Assembly: GCF_009906955.1 (NCBI RefSeq)
Contig: NZ_CP047656.1
Span: forward strand, 1-64,000
Length of the DNA stretch: 64,000 bases
Source: Paraglaciecola mesophila
GTDB lineage: Bacteria > Pseudomonadota > Gammaproteobacteria > Enterobacterales > Alteromonadaceae
Direction of reading: 5' to 3'
Part shown: piece after piece, positions 8,488 to 18,073 of the stretch
Layout of the letters: each line of letters begins with the position of its first letter
How positions within the stretch are numbered: position 1 is the first letter of the stretch
Translations under genes and position numbers: made by a program
The notes under the pieces: model-generated
Database searches by the model: none
What the model was told of the DNA's origin: nothing
What the model saw: the letters and a program-made list of their open reading frames with translations, nothing else

Positions 8488-9903
8488 TTACTCACTTTTG
8501 TCCCAAATTCCTTTCTCACTTTCCCCTTGAATTTCACAATCGCCAGTGTGGTATTCCATGCTTTTACCCTGTTTGTATTTATCAAAGTAATCTTTACTTA
8601 TGGCGACTATGGTGGGAGTGAGCATGATGATCGCGATAATATTAATGACTGTCATCAAGCCAAGTGCCATATCAGCAGCTGCCCACACTTCTGGCAATGC
8701 AGCCATTGAGCCCCATAGAATCATGGCTAAATAACCTGTGGTGTAGCAGGCTCTGCCTAGTTTATTGTCGAGTTTAAACATGTGTAGGTTACTTTCACCG
8801 TATGCGTAGTTCGCCACGACAGAAGTAAAAGCAAATAAACTAATTGCAGCCGCAACAAACTCGGTACCACCGCCACCTAAATGGCTGCTCATGGCATTTT
8901 GGGTCAATCGGATCCCTTCCATTTGGTCGCTTGATGAACCGCCAGCAAGCAAGATAACGAACGCTGTGCAGGTACATAAGATCATTGTATCGATAAACAC
9001 CCCAAGCATTTGTACATAACCTTGGGATACAGGGTGATTCGGGTTTGGTGTCGCACTGGCTGCTGCGTGTGGCACACTACCAGAACCGGCTTCGTTTGAA
9101 TAAAGTCCCCGCTGTACTCCATTTTTAAACGCTGCACCTAATGCGCCTGCGCCGGCTTCTTGTAAGCCAAAGGCTGACTTTATAATGTCCATGAGCATGG
9201 CCGGTAGCAGATCTATGTTCATAATAGTAACGAATAAGGTCACTGCAATGTAGCCAACCGCCATAAAAGGGACAACCCACTCGGCAAAGCGAGCGATAGC
9301 ACGCAAGCCGCCAACCACGATGAGAGCTGCCAAACCAATGATCACTAAGCCTGAGTGTAGGGTAGGGATGTCATAAGCGAAATTCAGCGCGTCAGTAATG
9401 GTGTTAGCCTGCACGGCACTGAATATAAAACCGTAGCCAAGGAATAAAAACAATGCGAAGGTAATTGCCAACCAACGCTTATTTAACCCTTGTTGAATAT
9501 AGTAAGCGGGTCCGCCTCGATATTCACCGTTGTCATCGCGTACTTTATATAATTGGCCTAGTACACTTTCAGCAAACCCCGTTGCCATACCAAGTAGCGC
9601 AATGACCCACATCCAAAAGACAGCACCAGCTCCCCCTAAAGAGATAGCCACGGCCACACCGGCTAAATTACCCGTGCCGACCCGCGCTGATAAGCTAGTA
9701 CAAAGAGCCTGAAAGGAGCTGATCCCAGATTTATCACTTTTACTGCTGCCTTTCATGACACTAAACATGTGACGGAAGTGACGAATTTGAATAAAGTTTA
9801 GTTTGAAGGAGAACCAAACACCGGCAATGATAAGCAGATAAATCAATACCTGGCCTTCACCCCACAATATGTTATTTATAAAACTGACGAGTTCAGAAAT
9901 CAA
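8488..9903 (-). CDS. Sodium:alanine symporter family (AGCS) amino-acid transporter
   Basis: 471 residues, multi-pass inner-membrane protein of the alanine/glycine:cation symporter family. Visible signatures are the N-terminal GEGQVLIYLLIIAGVWFS, the conserved SARVGTGNLAGVAVAI, GGPAYYIQQGL and the core NGVQRGLYSNEAGSGSVPHAAA, which is the most [14 protein letters not shown] AGCS stretch. About ten hydrophobic segments are apparent. It imports alanine, glycine or a related amino acid with Na+. The hydrophilic tail after the last helix is ordinary. It is transcribed alone, downstream of the tRNA operon but separated from it by a strong terminator. Confidence 0.92.
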   Translation of the reverse strand: MISELVSFINNILWGEGQVLIYLLIIAGVWFSFKLNFIQIRHFRHMFSVMKGSSKSDKSGISSFQALCTSLSARVGTGNLAGVAVAISLGGAGAVFWMWVIALLGMATGFAESVLGQLYKVRDDNGEYRGGPAYYIQQGLNKRWLAITFALFLFLGYGFIFSAVQANTITDALNFAYDIPTLHSGLVIIGLAALIVVGGLRAIARFAEWVVPFMAVGYIAVTLFVTIMNIDLLPAMLMDIIKSAFGLQEAGAGALGAAFKNGVQRGLYSNEAGSGSVPHAAASATPNPNHPVSQGYVQMLGVFIDTMILCTCTAFVILLAGGSSSDQMEGIRLTQNAMSSHLGGGGTEFVAAAISLFAFTSVVANYAYGESNLHMFKLDNKLGRACYTTGYLAMILWGSMAALPEVWAAADMALGLMTVINIIAIIMLTPTIVAISKDYFDKYKQGKSMEYHTGDCEIQGESEKGIWDKSE

Positions 9904-10016
9904 AAGGCGTTCCGTAAATTATAATTATATGATTATTAGAATAAAGTGTGCCGTTTAATGCTAGATGTGTCTAGGTTCAAAGAAAGGAAAAGATCGGAAA
10001 AAGTAAATTACAGAAG

Positions 10017-10034
10017 ATTTAATGGAATTGGTAT
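10017..10034 (+). repeat. Solo terminal inverted repeat of the 265-bp element
   Basis: ATTTAATGGAATTGGTAT is identical to the terminal 18 bases of the full element at 25155-25419. No partner end or internal part is seen nearby. Confidence 0.7.
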
Positions 10035-10045
10035 AAGGCAAAACG

Positions 10046-10074
10046 AAAAAAGCCAGACATATGTCTGGCTTTTT
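10046..10074 (-). terminator. Terminator of the tRNA operon
   Basis: A near-perfect palindrome: AAAAAGCCAGACAT then ATGTCTGGCTTTTT. On the minus strand it gives a GC-containing hairpin ending in a U run directly after the second tRNA-Gln, before the symporter gene. Confidence 0.85.
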
Positions 10075-10105
10075 CGCATATACAGATGAGATAACTCACT
10101 TAATA

Positions 10106-10180
10106 TGGCTGGGATAGCTGGATTCGAACCAACGAATGACGGGATCAAAACCCGTTGCCTTACCACTTGGCGATATCCCA
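10106..10180 (-). tRNA. tRNA-Gln (UUG), second copy in operon
   Basis: 75-nt cloverleaf with encoded CCA. The anticodon loop TTTTGAT (anticodon TTG) is closed by ACGGG/CCCGT; the T-arm is GTTCGAATC and the acceptor begins TGGGATA. It is identical to the copies at 10217 and 17943. Order of transcription is Met-Leu-Gln-Gln, as in the E. coli metT-leuW-glnU-glnW operon. Confidence 0.97.
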
Positions 10181-10216
10181 ATAAAACAGATATCAACAAT
10201 CTATTTATTGAAAAAA

Positions 10217-10291
10217 TGGCTGGGATAGCTGGATTCGAACCAACGAATGACGGGATCAAAACCCGTTGCCTTACCACTTGGCGATATCCCA
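10217..10291 (-). tRNA. tRNA-Gln (UUG), first copy in operon
   Basis: Identical 75-nt sequence to the tRNA-Gln at 10106-10180, with anticodon TTG and encoded CCA. It is separated from the next copy by 36 bases. Confidence 0.97.
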
Positions 10292-10295
10292 AACA

Positions 10296-10380
10296 TGGTG
10301 CGGAAGGAGAGACTCGAACTCTCACGCCGTGAAGCACTGGAACCTAAATCCAGCGTGTCTACCAATTCCACCACTCCCGC
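10296..10380 (-). tRNA. tRNA-Leu (UAG)
   Basis: 85-nt tRNA with a long variable arm (TGCTTCACGGCGT region), anticodon stem CTGGA/TCCAG around loop TTTAGGT (anticodon TAG), and encoded CCA. Four bases separate it from the following tRNA-Gln. Confidence 0.97.
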
Positions 10381-10425
10381 ACATTTTTTCCCTGTTCGGC
10401 TAAATATAATTAGCTTAACAGGAAA

Positions 10426-10502
10426 TGGTGGCTACAGCGGGATTCGAACCTGCGACCCCATCATTATGAGTGATGTGCTCTAACCAACTGAGCTATGTAG
10501 CC
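10426..10502 (-). tRNA. tRNA-Met (CAU), elongator type
   Basis: 77-nt tRNA. The anticodon arm CATCA-CTCATAA-TGATG carries anticodon CAT, the acceptor GGCTACA pairs to TGTAGCC, and CCA is encoded. It closely resembles E. coli elongator metT. It is the first gene of the Met-Leu-Gln-Gln operon. Confidence 0.96.
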
Positions 10503-10526
10503 ATTCCTTCACTCCCTCTTGGAAGT

Positions 10527-10562
10527 GGCGCGTATTATGCTGATTAGGCTTTTAGTCGTCAA
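10527..10562 (-). promoter_or_regulatory. Sigma-70 promoter of the tRNA operon with GC-rich discriminator
   Basis: On the minus strand there is a -35 TTGACG (10562-10557), an exact 17-base spacer and a -10 CATAAT (10539-10534), then a GC-rich ACGCGCC discriminator. The start of transcription should lie near 10527, about 25 bases before tRNA-Met. A GC-rich discriminator is typical of stringently controlled stable-RNA promoters; that part is inference. Confidence 0.8.
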
Positions 10563-10962
10563 CCGTTTTTTTACGATAAGATGACTGTTTGCTCGCATAA
10601 TAAACAGCTGTTGTGAATTTAAACTAATTGTGGCTAAAAATTAACTCTTGTTGTTTGTTTTTCGCTCTTTTGATGAGTTGTACCTTGATCTCATCTGGGA
10701 TGAATCGCTCAAAGATTATAATATTTTTAAACGTATTCACGCCTTGTGTTCGAAAAAGTAACAGCAAGCCTTGTTTTTGATACAAACATGACGCTTTAAG
10801 TATATAAACATAGGTTTATTTTAAATGCCTGTTTAATGAAGCTTACTTGTTTCGGTTAAAAAGCGTTTCAAGCGAATAGTAAGTTGCAAGCAGCTCAAGG
10901 GCGGCTGCTTTAATAATAACTATAGAATGCATCAACTTGGTAAGCGTTCTCTTGTGACAATA
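10563..10962. other. Intergenic region upstream of tRNA operon promoter
   Basis: About 400 AT-rich bases with no supported gene. Apart from possible upstream elements for the tRNA promoter I see no hairpin with a U run, no RNA gene and no repeat here. Confidence 0.5.
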
Positions 10963-11406
10963 TTAACGGATCGCCTTGATACCTATGGTGAAAAAGTAAA
11001 AGCCGTTCTCATCGAAGTTATCGTTTGATTCACGCCACAGCCACAGGCCAAGTGTGGGAATTTCGTAAGTGTAACCATTGTCTGGTGTATGCGGTGTAAG
11101 GCCGGTAAGGCTTTCAAGCTTGGCTAAAGCACTGTTTACTGGGAGATTGAGGATAGATTCACCCAATAAGGTAACATCGAATAAATCACTGTAGGCAAAT
11201 TCAATTGACTCAACGCTAGCTGGTTGCCCTTGATAAGAGACATGTAAATCATTGCGATAAAATGCGTCACTTGGTTGCGCACGTTCAGGGTATTTATTTA
11301 TCGATTTAAACGGTTGGTTTAAGGAACTTAGTATTTGCTCACGCGGTGCATTCAAGGGAATGTGTGAGGTGCCGAGCAAAGGTTGTATGTCAAATATGGG
11401 ATTCAT
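10963..11406 (-). CDS. Hypothetical protein (147 aa)
   Basis: 147 residues, soluble, with no signal peptide or membrane segment, acidic in its second half. The sequence begins MNPIFDIQPLLGTSHIPLNAP and has aromatic-rich strands (FYRNDLHVSYQGQP, GLWLWRES, ENGFYFFTIGIKAI) that suggest a small alpha/beta domain. I do not recognise the family. It has ordinary composition and stands alone between the tRNA operon and the binding-protein gene. Confidence 0.7.
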   Translation of the reverse strand: MNPIFDIQPLLGTSHIPLNAPREQILSSLNQPFKSINKYPERAQPSDAFYRNDLHVSYQGQPASVESIEFAYSDLFDVTLLGESILNLPVNSALAKLESLTGLTPHTPDNGYTYEIPTLGLWLWRESNDNFDENGFYFFTIGIKAIR

Positions 11407-11740
11407 GTGTGTTCTTTTATCAAGTTAAAAGTGAGTGATGATTAATTGAGATCGATTTTACCATTTAAGGGAGCGTATTTAGCCTTTTGAATTAATTATA
11501 CCATTCCTCGTCAATAATAAGGCTAAAGACCACTCGCAACATCAATGAAACTACCTGTGACATTTACCCTGAATGTATCCTTGCTACGCGCAGGGGGTAA
11601 CTCGGTCACTTTTCCTTGTTGATATGCATAAAGACTCATTGGTAAGCGAAAGAATGACTAGAATAGAGGAGCAGCGTGATGAGGTACGCACTTTTTAAAC
11701 ATGTCAAAGTGGTTACAGATGATTTACGCTATGACCCTCT
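11407..11740. other. Intergenic region with no assigned function
   Basis: 334 bases between two minus-strand genes. A 21-codon plus-strand reading frame (11679-11744) with an AGAGGAG ribosome-site-like sequence is present, but it overlaps the 3' end of the binding-protein gene and is not called. No terminator or repeat is evident. Confidence 0.4.
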
Positions 11741-13009
11741 TTAAGGTGCTTGCGAAAATGCACGTAAACGGGCTTTTTCTAACTCGCTGGTAGCACGGCT
11801 GACGTCGGCCGTGGTCAAAAATTCTGCCATTATTTCGATCCCTTTTAATGACATTGCCTTATGAGTATCGCGGTCAAAATACTGTGCGATGACGCCATGA
11901 CGCTGTCCTACTGGGGCGGAAGAATCAACAGGATAAAGGCGATGTGCAGTAGCGTACAGATAGGGGGAGTCATAGCCCAGCGCTAAGTTGAGCTTAGTCT
12001 GCACCTTATGTTGCCCAACAAATGTCAAAAATAACCGCGCAGATTCTTTGTGTTGCGCATTCTTGGGGATCATAAATACTTCAATGGGGGTTTCTTCATA
12101 AAGTGGCATATGTGACTTCAGTTGGGGAAAGCGAAAAAAGCCTATGTCATCACTGCGCAAATTGGAAATATGGTGTTTGGCAAATGTGCCTAACAATGTC
12201 ATACCGGCAATATCATGGTAAATATATGGTAAGGCTTCTTGCCAGTTTTTATTGTCGACGGTGAATACGACATACTTTAAATCAATCAATTTCTTCCACG
12301 TGTTAAATACCTGTACGACTCGTTTATCTGTGTAAGGAATCGCACCGTTCATAAGTTGTTGATGGAAGTCCAGGCCATTAATACGTAAATTCAAGTAATC
12401 AAACCATGCAGCCACAGACCAACTATCTTTACCCCCTATGACAATGGGGTTGATACCTTTTTGCTTGAGCGCTGCACATACCTCAAGAAATGCATCCCAG
12501 GTTTCAGGTACGCTAAGGTTAAGGCTGCTGAACAACGATTTCTTATAATAAATACCCCACTGATAAAAAGCGTAGGGCAGGGCATAGATACGCTGGTTGT
12601 AGCGTAAGGTGTGTTGAATATCCAAGGGGAAGTCCTCTCCCCAACGTTGTTCAAGCCAAAGTGTATCTAGCGGTTCGATTAAATTTGATGCAGCCATTTT
12701 TTTAAGACGATTACCGGCTTGCCAATACAGGACATCGGGGCCAGTTTCCTGCTGTAACCAAGTGTCGATAGCGTGTTTATAGTGCTTGTCATCTTGCACT
12801 ATGTAGTTGATCGTGATGTTTGGGTATGCTTTCTCAAACTGAACGGCGAGTTGGTGATAAGCTGAGCGCTGGCTTTTGTTAGCGATCAACAAACCAATAT
12901 CCAATGTTTCTTGTGCCACGCCAGTTTTTGGTAACAACATATTCGCCAGTAATATAACTAGAGTGAGTATATGAGATAAAACGGACGCTCTTTTGTCCAA
13001 CAATGGCAT
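11741..13009 (-). CDS. Extracellular solute-binding protein, family 1 (sugar-type ABC binding protein)
   Basis: 422 residues with an N-terminal signal peptide (hydrophobic ILTLVILLANMLL, probable cleavage after GVAQ). The rest follows the carbohydrate-binding family 1 pattern: AVQFEKAYPNITINYIVQDD, GPDVLYWQAGNRLKKMAASNLIEPLD, YALPYAFYQWGIYYKKSLF and VPETWDAFLEVCAALKQKGI. It should bind a sugar or similar ligand in the periplasm. No permease or ATPase gene is adjacent, so it either serves a transporter encoded elsewhere or acts as a sensory binding protein. Ligand cannot be inferred. Confidence 0.85.
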   Translation of the reverse strand: MPLLDKRASVLSHILTLVILLANMLLPKTGVAQETLDIGLLIANKSQRSAYHQLAVQFEKAYPNITINYIVQDDKHYKHAIDTWLQQETGPDVLYWQAGNRLKKMAASNLIEPLDTLWLEQRWGEDFPLDIQHTLRYNQRIYALPYAFYQWGIYYKKSLFSSLNLSVPETWDAFLEVCAALKQKGINPIVIGGKDSWSVAAWFDYLNLRINGLDFHQQLMNGAIPYTDKRVVQVFNTWKKLIDLKYVVFTVDNKNWQEALPYIYHDIAGMTLLGTFAKHHISNLRSDDIGFFRFPQLKSHMPLYEETPIEVFMIPKNAQHKESARLFLTFVGQHKVQTKLNLALGYDSPYLYATAHRLYPVDSSAPVGQRHGVIAQYFDRDTHKAMSLKGIEIMAEFLTTADVSRATSELEKARLRAFSQAP

Positions 13010-13145
13010 GTAATTCGACTCTTTGCGTTTAAAAAAACAAACTGGGTGATTATTACTGTTAGCTTAATCTAAGCATGGAATTTGTCTTTAAGGCTTTAGT
13101 CGATAAATACCGGTTTAGCTTGGCGCTAAATTTCTGTAGACATAA

Positions 13146-13173
13146 AAAAACAGAGCTAATTAGCTCTGTTTTT
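13146..13173 (-). terminator. Terminator of the rplY-pth-ychF unit
   Basis: Palindrome AAAAACAGAGCTAA / TTAGCTCTGTTTTT, about 40 bases past the ychF stop. It forms a hairpin with a U run on the minus strand. Confidence 0.8.
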
Positions 13174-13211
13174 AAAAAGGGGGGATCGCCTTTAGCGCAA
13201 CGCTATGACTG

Positions 13212-14303
13212 CTAAACGTTAAAACGGAAGTGAATAACATCACCATCTTTAACGATATAGTCTTTGCCTTCTAAGCGCCACTTACCCGCGTCTTTGGCAC
13301 CTTGCTCACCATTGAATTCAACATAGTTATCGTAACCAATGACTTCGGCGCGAATAAAGCCTTTCTCAAAATCGGTATGAATGATACCAGCCGTTTGTGG
13401 TGCGGTAGACCCAATCGGGAAAGTCCAAGCACGCACTTCTTGTACACCCGCAGTAAAGTAGGTGTTTAAGTTAAGAAGGCTGTAACCACTGCGAATAACT
13501 CGGTTTAGACCTGGTTCTTCAAGACCCATTTCAGCCATGAACTCAGCACGCTCGTCGTCTTCTAACTCGCCGATTTCTGCTTCCATTTCGGCGCACACAG
13601 CAACAACAACGGCATTTTCGCCTTCGGCGATGCTGCGTACTTTGTCCAAATAGGGGTTGTTCTCAAAGCCGTCTTCATTCACGTTGGCAATGTACATGGT
13701 TGGCTTAAGCGTTAAAAAGTTCATGTAGCCAATGGCTTTTAGTTCTTCTTTTTCTAGCTCAACTGAGCGCAACAACTCGCCTTCATCTAAATGTGGTTTA
13801 ATTTTCTCAAGTACTTTTAGCTCGAATTTTGCATCAGCGTCGCCGCCTTTCGCACGCTTTGCAACACGTAAAAGGGCCTTTTCTGTGGTTTCTAAATCCG
13901 CAAGTGCCAATTCAGTGTTGATAATGTCAATATCGTCTTGTGGATTAATTTTACCCGCAACGTGAACAATATTATCGTTATCAAAACAACGAACAACATG
14001 CCCTATTGCATCCGTTTCACGGATATTGGCTAAGAATTTGTTGCCTAGGCCTTCACCTTTAGAGGCGCCTTCAACCAAGCCGGCAATATCCACGAATTCC
14101 ATAGTAGTAGGCATTATACGTTTTGGGTTAACAATAGCGGCTAGTTTGTCTAAACGAGGATCGGGAACAGGAACAACACCTGTGTTCGGCTCAATCGTAC
14201 AAAACGGAAAGTTGGCGGCTTCGATACCGGCTTTGGTCAAAGCATTAAAAAGTGTTGATTTACCAACGTTTGGTAATCCCACTATGCCGCATTTAAAACC
14301 CAT
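13212..14303 (-). CDS. ychF: YchF, redox-regulated P-loop ATPase (Obg family)
   Basis: 363 residues, the standard length. The N-terminal P-loop GLPNVGKST is at about 9-17 and [22 protein letters not shown] carries the DxAG/switch motifs. The nucleotide-specificity motif is NVNE instead of NKxD, explaining ATP rather than GTP preference in this family. A coiled-coil insertion and a C-terminal TGS domain ([21 protein letters not shown]) follow. Known role: ribosome-associated ATPase that affects the oxidative stress response. It lies directly after pth, as in most gammaproteobacteria. Confidence 0.97.
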   Translation of the reverse strand: MGFKCGIVGLPNVGKSTLFNALTKAGIEAANFPFCTIEPNTGVVPVPDPRLDKLAAIVNPKRIMPTTMEFVDIAGLVEGASKGEGLGNKFLANIRETDAIGHVVRCFDNDNIVHVAGKINPQDDIDIINTELALADLETTEKALLRVAKRAKGGDADAKFELKVLEKIKPHLDEGELLRSVELEKEELKAIGYMNFLTLKPTMYIANVNEDGFENNPYLDKVRSIAEGENAVVVAVCAEMEAEIGELEDDERAEFMAEMGLEEPGLNRVIRSGYSLLNLNTYFTAGVQEVRAWTFPIGSTAPQTAGIIHTDFEKGFIRAEVIGYDNYVEFNGEQGAKDAGKWRLEGKDYIVKDGDVIHFRFNV

Positions 14304-14351
14304 TGTTAATTCCTCTTAGTAATCTGTATATTCAGCCATTGCTGACGATGC

Positions 14352-14936
14352 TTATTCTGCTTTGAATGAGTGCAGCCGATTCATGGCTTTCTTCAAATCA
14401 TCTTTAATGAGTATTTCAACACAACGGACGCCTTCATCTATTGCGGCATCCATTTGTTCTTGTTCTTTTGCAGGGGCTTTGCCTAGTACATAGCCAGACA
14501 CCTTACCTTTGTGCCCTGGGTGACCGATGCCCACACGTAAACGGTAAAAATCTTTGTTATTTCCCAAGCTTGATACAATATCGCGAATACCATTTTGGCT
14601 TGAACTGCCGCCTAATTTAAATTTGGCGATGCCAGGGGGCAAATCGAGTTCATCATAAGCAACTAAAATAGATTCGGGGGGAATGCGATAAAATCCGGCA
14701 AGTGCCGCTACCGCTTGGCCACTTTTATTCATATAAGTGGTGGGAATGAGTAAACGTATATCTTGGTTACCTATGGTAACTCGACCGGTATATCCAAAAA
14801 ATTTGCTTTGTAAACTCAGTGTACAATTGTGCATCCGGGCAAGGTTTTCGACTAACCAAGTACCGGCATTATGGCGAGTGTATTTGTATTCGAGGCCTGG
14901 ATTACCCAGGCCTACTATCAGTTGTATGTTAGACAA
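14352..14936 (-). CDS. pth: Peptidyl-tRNA hydrolase
   Basis: 194 residues. It releases peptides from peptidyl-tRNA dropped by ribosomes. Catalytic His22 is in TRHNAGTW, with Asn12 in GLGNPG. The aspartate in [10 protein letters not shown] and the substrate-binding loop [12 protein letters not shown] are present. It sits 5 bases after rplY and ahead of ychF in one transcription unit, the classical rplY-pth-ychF order. Confidence 0.97.
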   Translation of the reverse strand: MSNIQLIVGLGNPGLEYKYTRHNAGTWLVENLARMHNCTLSLQSKFFGYTGRVTIGNQDIRLLIPTTYMNKSGQAVAALAGFYRIPPESILVAYDELDLPPGIAKFKLGGSSSQNGIRDIVSSLGNNKDFYRLRVGIGHPGHKGKVSGYVLGKAPAKEQEQMDAAIDEGVRCVEILIKDDLKKAMNRLHSFKAE

Positions 14937-14941
14937 ACAAC

Positions 14942-15583
14942 TTATTCCGCAGCAGCTTCTTCACCTTCGGCATCATCTTCATCAGATTCTACGCTTGGGC
15001 CTTTGGCTGTTTTAACGGTTACTACAGCTAGATCGTGATCTTCGCCTTTTGCAAGTTCAACTGAAGTTACGCCTTCAGGAAGAACGATGTCTGACAAGTG
15101 AAGAGTCTGACCAAGTTCAACGTTCGTCACGTCAACTTCAATGAACTCAGGCAAGTCAGCTGGCAAACAGCTAATTTCTACGTCAACCATGTGGTGCTCA
15201 GCGTGGCCACCGTGAGTTTTAATAGATTCTGCTTTGTCTTCGTTTACGAAGTGTAAAGGTACGTTTGTTTGAAGAGCTTGCTTCGCATCAACACGTAAGA
15301 AGTCCAAGTGAGTTACACGAGGCTTGAACGGGTGACGTTGCATATCTTTAACAACGGCTTCAACTTTTTTACCATCAACATTCAATGTAAGAACGTGAGA
15401 GTAAAAAGCTTCGAATTCTTGCGCTTGGAAAACTTTGTTATGTGACAAAGTTAAAGAAACGGCTTCTTTACCTAGGCCATATAATACGGCTGGTACTTTG
15501 TCGTCGTGACGTAGGCGGCGGCTCGCACCTTTCCCTAAATCAGTACGGACTTCTGCGTCTAGAGTGAAAATTCCTTCAGACAT
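14942..15583 (-). CDS. rplY: 50S ribosomal protein L25 (long, TL5/CTC type)
   Basis: 213 residues: an N-terminal 5S-rRNA-binding L25 domain ([20 protein letters not shown]) followed by the C-terminal CTC-type beta domain ([34 protein letters not shown]) and an acidic tail rich in Asp, Glu and Ala. E. coli L25 has only the first domain, so this is the longer two-domain form. It is the first gene of the rplY-pth-ychF operon. Confidence 0.96.
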   Translation of the reverse strand: MSEGIFTLDAEVRTDLGKGASRRLRHDDKVPAVLYGLGKEAVSLTLSHNKVFQAQEFEAFYSHVLTLNVDGKKVEAVVKDMQRHPFKPRVTHLDFLRVDAKQALQTNVPLHFVNEDKAESIKTHGGHAEHHMVDVEISCLPADLPEFIEVDVTNVELGQTLHLSDIVLPEGVTSVELAKGEDHDLAVVTVKTAKGPSVESDEDDAEGEEAAAE

Positions 15584-15743
15584 GAGGTAACTCCAATAAG
15601 TAAGTAATTAAGTGTAGATTTCTGCGACCAAAATCTACTATGTTTGCTAAATTAACATGCCATTGTGACAAGAAAACTTGCAGCCCCATAAAAAGGGCGG
15701 CGAATGTTACCATTGGCGATGCCGGTTAACAAGCAAGATCTCT

Positions 15744-16820
15744 TTACTTGTTCGACTCTTGAGGGCTTCCTCGCTCTTGTTCCGTGTTTATCGCCCTGAT
15801 CGGATAAGGAATAACAATACCCTCTTGGCGAAAACGTTGATGCAAGGCTTTTATAAAGGCCGATTTGATGAAAAATCGATTAAAGTATTCTTCGGCTCTA
15901 AGCATAACGGTAAAGTTGATGCTTGAATTATCAAAGGTGTGAAACACCACAAAGGTATCGTAATCATCTATGCCCCATTTGTGGCTATGCAATATTTCTC
16001 TGGCCACTTCCAAAGTCACGCGTTCAACGTGCTCTAGGTCAGAATCGTAATGCACTCCCACGTCAACGGGTACTGAAAGCTCCTTTTCAGGGTAATAGTA
16101 ATTAATAATTTTTGATTGAGATAGCATACTGTTTGGCATGACCACAATATTATTGGGTAGCATTTTTATCCAGGTCGATCGCCAGCCTATTTTCTCGACA
16201 AAACCTTGCTCCCCAGAATCTAGCTCTACAAAGTCTCCCACACGTATTGGTTTATCAATTACCAACTGTACGCCTGAAAAGAAGTTCTCTAACGTGGGTT
16301 GTAAAGCAAGGGCGACGGCTAGAGAAGTAATACCTAGAGAGGCCACGATAGGGGTGATCGATATGCCCAATGTCCCTAATATGACCAAACCTCCAATGCC
16401 AATGATGAGGATTTTTGTTGAGCCTCGAATGATACTTTGGCTATTGCGGACTGCTTCAGAGGTATTCGCGTAACTGAGTAATAGCTGATTTGTGAATCGC
16501 TCAGCAAAAACAAGTAACGCGATAATCACCCCTAACTGAGCTGTTACATCCACTTGTCGATAAAATTGATCGGAAATGAGTTCGTATTTCAACAGCAGAT
16601 ATTGCAGTAGGTAAAGGCTAACGACCAGAATGAATATATTCAGCGGTTTGCCAAGAGAATTAAGCAAAATACTGGTGACGTGCCGCCCTTCAGTGCGCTT
16701 TATTTTTTGTAATTGCACCAACACAATGCGTTTGATCAGATACATGGTTAACATACTTGTACTGACTAATCCGCATACAACCAGCCAGGGGTAAGGGATT
16801 GACTGCCAAATTTCTTGCAT
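15744..16820 (-). CDS. Mechanosensitive ion channel family protein (MscS type)
   Basis: 358 residues: an N-terminal hydrophobic region with about four to five membrane segments, then the pore helix and beta domain signature of MscS channels (ITSLAVALALQPTLENFFSGVQLVIDKPIRVGDFV) and the cytoplasmic cage region (GFVEKIGWRSTWIKMLPNNIVVMPN). The C-terminus FRQEGIVIPYPIR is typical. Predicted role: release of solutes on hypo-osmotic shock. It is inserted between the prs and rplY units, each with its own signals. Confidence 0.92.
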   Translation of the reverse strand: MQEIWQSIPYPWLVVCGLVSTSMLTMYLIKRIVLVQLQKIKRTEGRHVTSILLNSLGKPLNIFILVVSLYLLQYLLLKYELISDQFYRQVDVTAQLGVIIALLVFAERFTNQLLLSYANTSEAVRNSQSIIRGSTKILIIGIGGLVILGTLGISITPIVASLGITSLAVALALQPTLENFFSGVQLVIDKPIRVGDFVELDSGEQGFVEKIGWRSTWIKMLPNNIVVMPNSMLSQSKIINYYYPEKELSVPVDVGVHYDSDLEHVERVTLEVAREILHSHKWGIDDYDTFVVFHTFDNSSINFTVMLRAEEYFNRFFIKSAFIKALHQRFRQEGIVIPYPIRAINTEQERGSPQESNK

Positions 16821-16907
16821 AGCGATACCCAGAAAAACGGAAGGTAATATAGTCGCGCAAATTATGTACCAAATTCAGCGGCTTATGGCGCAATGGGTAT
16901 CAAACAC

Positions 16908-16932
16908 AAAAAAGCCGCTGTGTAAGCGGCTT
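16908..16932 (-). terminator. Terminator downstream of prs
   Basis: Stem AAGCCGCT / AGCGGCTT with a five-base loop. On the minus strand it is followed by a T run (TTTTTTGTG), 32 bases after the prs stop. Confidence 0.8.
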
Positions 16933-16964
16933 AAAGAGTAATCACTTTGTGTGTAAAAGAGCGA

Positions 16965-17912
16965 TTAATATTCAAACATTGCTGAGATGGACTCTTCATT
17001 GCTCACTCGGCGAATCGCTTCTGCTAGCATGTTTGATAAGGTCAATTGCTTCACTTTATCTAACGCTTTGATTTCAGGGCTAAGGGGAATGCTGTCTGTG
17101 ATGATGATTTCATCAATCACTGAATCACGTAGATTCTGTGCCGCATTACCCGAGAAAATTGCATGGGTCGCATAAGCATAAACATTCTTAGCACCGTGGG
17201 CCTTTAGCGCTTCAGCGGCTTTTGCTAGCGTACCGCCGGTATCAATCATGTCATCTACTATAATGCAGTCACGGTCTTGCACGTCACCAATGATATGCAT
17301 GACTTGGGCAACGTTGGCTTTAGGACGGCGTTTATCGATGATAGCAAGGTCGGTATCATTTAGTAGTTTAGCCACCGCACGAGCACGAACAACACCGCCA
17401 ATATCTGGAGATACAACCACTGGGTTTTCGATGTTACGACGACGCATATCATCTAATAATATTGGTGTACCAAAAGCGTTATCAACAGGTACATCGAAGA
17501 AGCCCTGAATTTGCTCTGCGTGTAAGTCGATGGTCAATACACGGTCAACACCAACGTTAGATAAGAAATCTGCCACTACTTTGGCGGTAATGGGAACACG
17601 AGCAGAACGTACGCGACGATCTTGACGGGCATAACCGAAATAAGGAATAACCGCGGTTATACGCCCTGCAGATGCACGACGAAAGGCATCGATCATGACA
17701 ATCAATTCCATTAAGTTGTCATTCGTAGGTGCACACGTTGATTGAATAATAAAGACGTCTGAGCCGCGCACATTTTCATGTACTTCTACGCTGATCTCCC
17801 CATCGCTAAAGCGCCCAACACTGGCGTGGCCAAGTTTGGTGTAGAGCCTGTCGGCTACTTTCTGTGCAAGTTCAGGTACTGCGTTTCCAGCGAAAAGCTT
17901 CATGTCTGGCAC
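16965..17912 (-). CDS. prs: Ribose-phosphate pyrophosphokinase (PRPP synthase)
   Basis: Makes PRPP from ribose-5-phosphate and ATP for purine, pyrimidine, His, Trp and NAD synthesis. I place the start at the GTG at 17912, preceded by GAGGA. It gives [12 protein letters not shown], the same beginning as E. coli Prs, and exactly 315 residues. The longer open frame would run into the tRNA-Gln gene and is rejected. Motifs: [18 protein letters not shown] (ATP loop), [12 protein letters not shown], and the PRPP-binding [12 protein letters not shown]. It is co-oriented with ispE, lolB and the tRNA-Gln just upstream. Confidence 0.97.
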   Translation of the reverse strand: MPDMKLFAGNAVPELAQKVADRLYTKLGHASVGRFSDGEISVEVHENVRGSDVFIIQSTCAPTNDNLMELIVMIDAFRRASAGRITAVIPYFGYARQDRRVRSARVPITAKVVADFLSNVGVDRVLTIDLHAEQIQGFFDVPVDNAFGTPILLDDMRRRNIENPVVVSPDIGGVVRARAVAKLLNDTDLAIIDKRRPKANVAQVMHIIGDVQDRDCIIVDDMIDTGGTLAKAAEALKAHGAKNVYAYATHAIFSGNAAQNLRDSVIDEIIITDSIPLSPEIKALDKVKQLTLSNMLAEAIRRVSNEESISAMFEY

Positions 17913-17942
17913 GTTAAATTCCTCAGTGCGTAAAAGTGAAAA

Positions 17943-18017
17943 TGGCTGGGATAGCTGGATTCGAACCAACGAATGACGGGATCAAAACCCGTTGCCTTAC
18001 CACTTGGCGATATCCCA
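17943..18017 (-). tRNA. tRNA-Gln (UUG) between ispE and prs
   Basis: A third identical copy of the 75-nt tRNA-Gln with anticodon TTG and encoded CCA. Its 3' end is only 30 bases before the prs start, so the tRNA is probably processed from a transcript that continues into prs. Confidence 0.97.
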
Positions 18018-18073
18018 AAAAATACTCTGTATTAATATAACCTTTCGCCGCGTAAATACGCGTTTTACTTGCG

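Noticed and set aside
10008-10483. Open frames on both strands with repeated peptide segments
   Set aside because: They run through the two identical tRNA-Gln genes, tRNA-Leu and tRNA-Met; the repeated peptides are translated tRNA sequence.
11679-11744. 21-codon frame with an AGAGGAG ribosome-site-like sequence
   Set aside because: Too short to support, no hydrophobic or regulatory character, and it overlaps the end of the opposite-strand binding-protein gene.
17913-17969. Upstream extension of prs
   Set aside because: It would read into tRNA-Gln; the GTG at 17912 has a ribosome site and gives the normal 315-residue protein.
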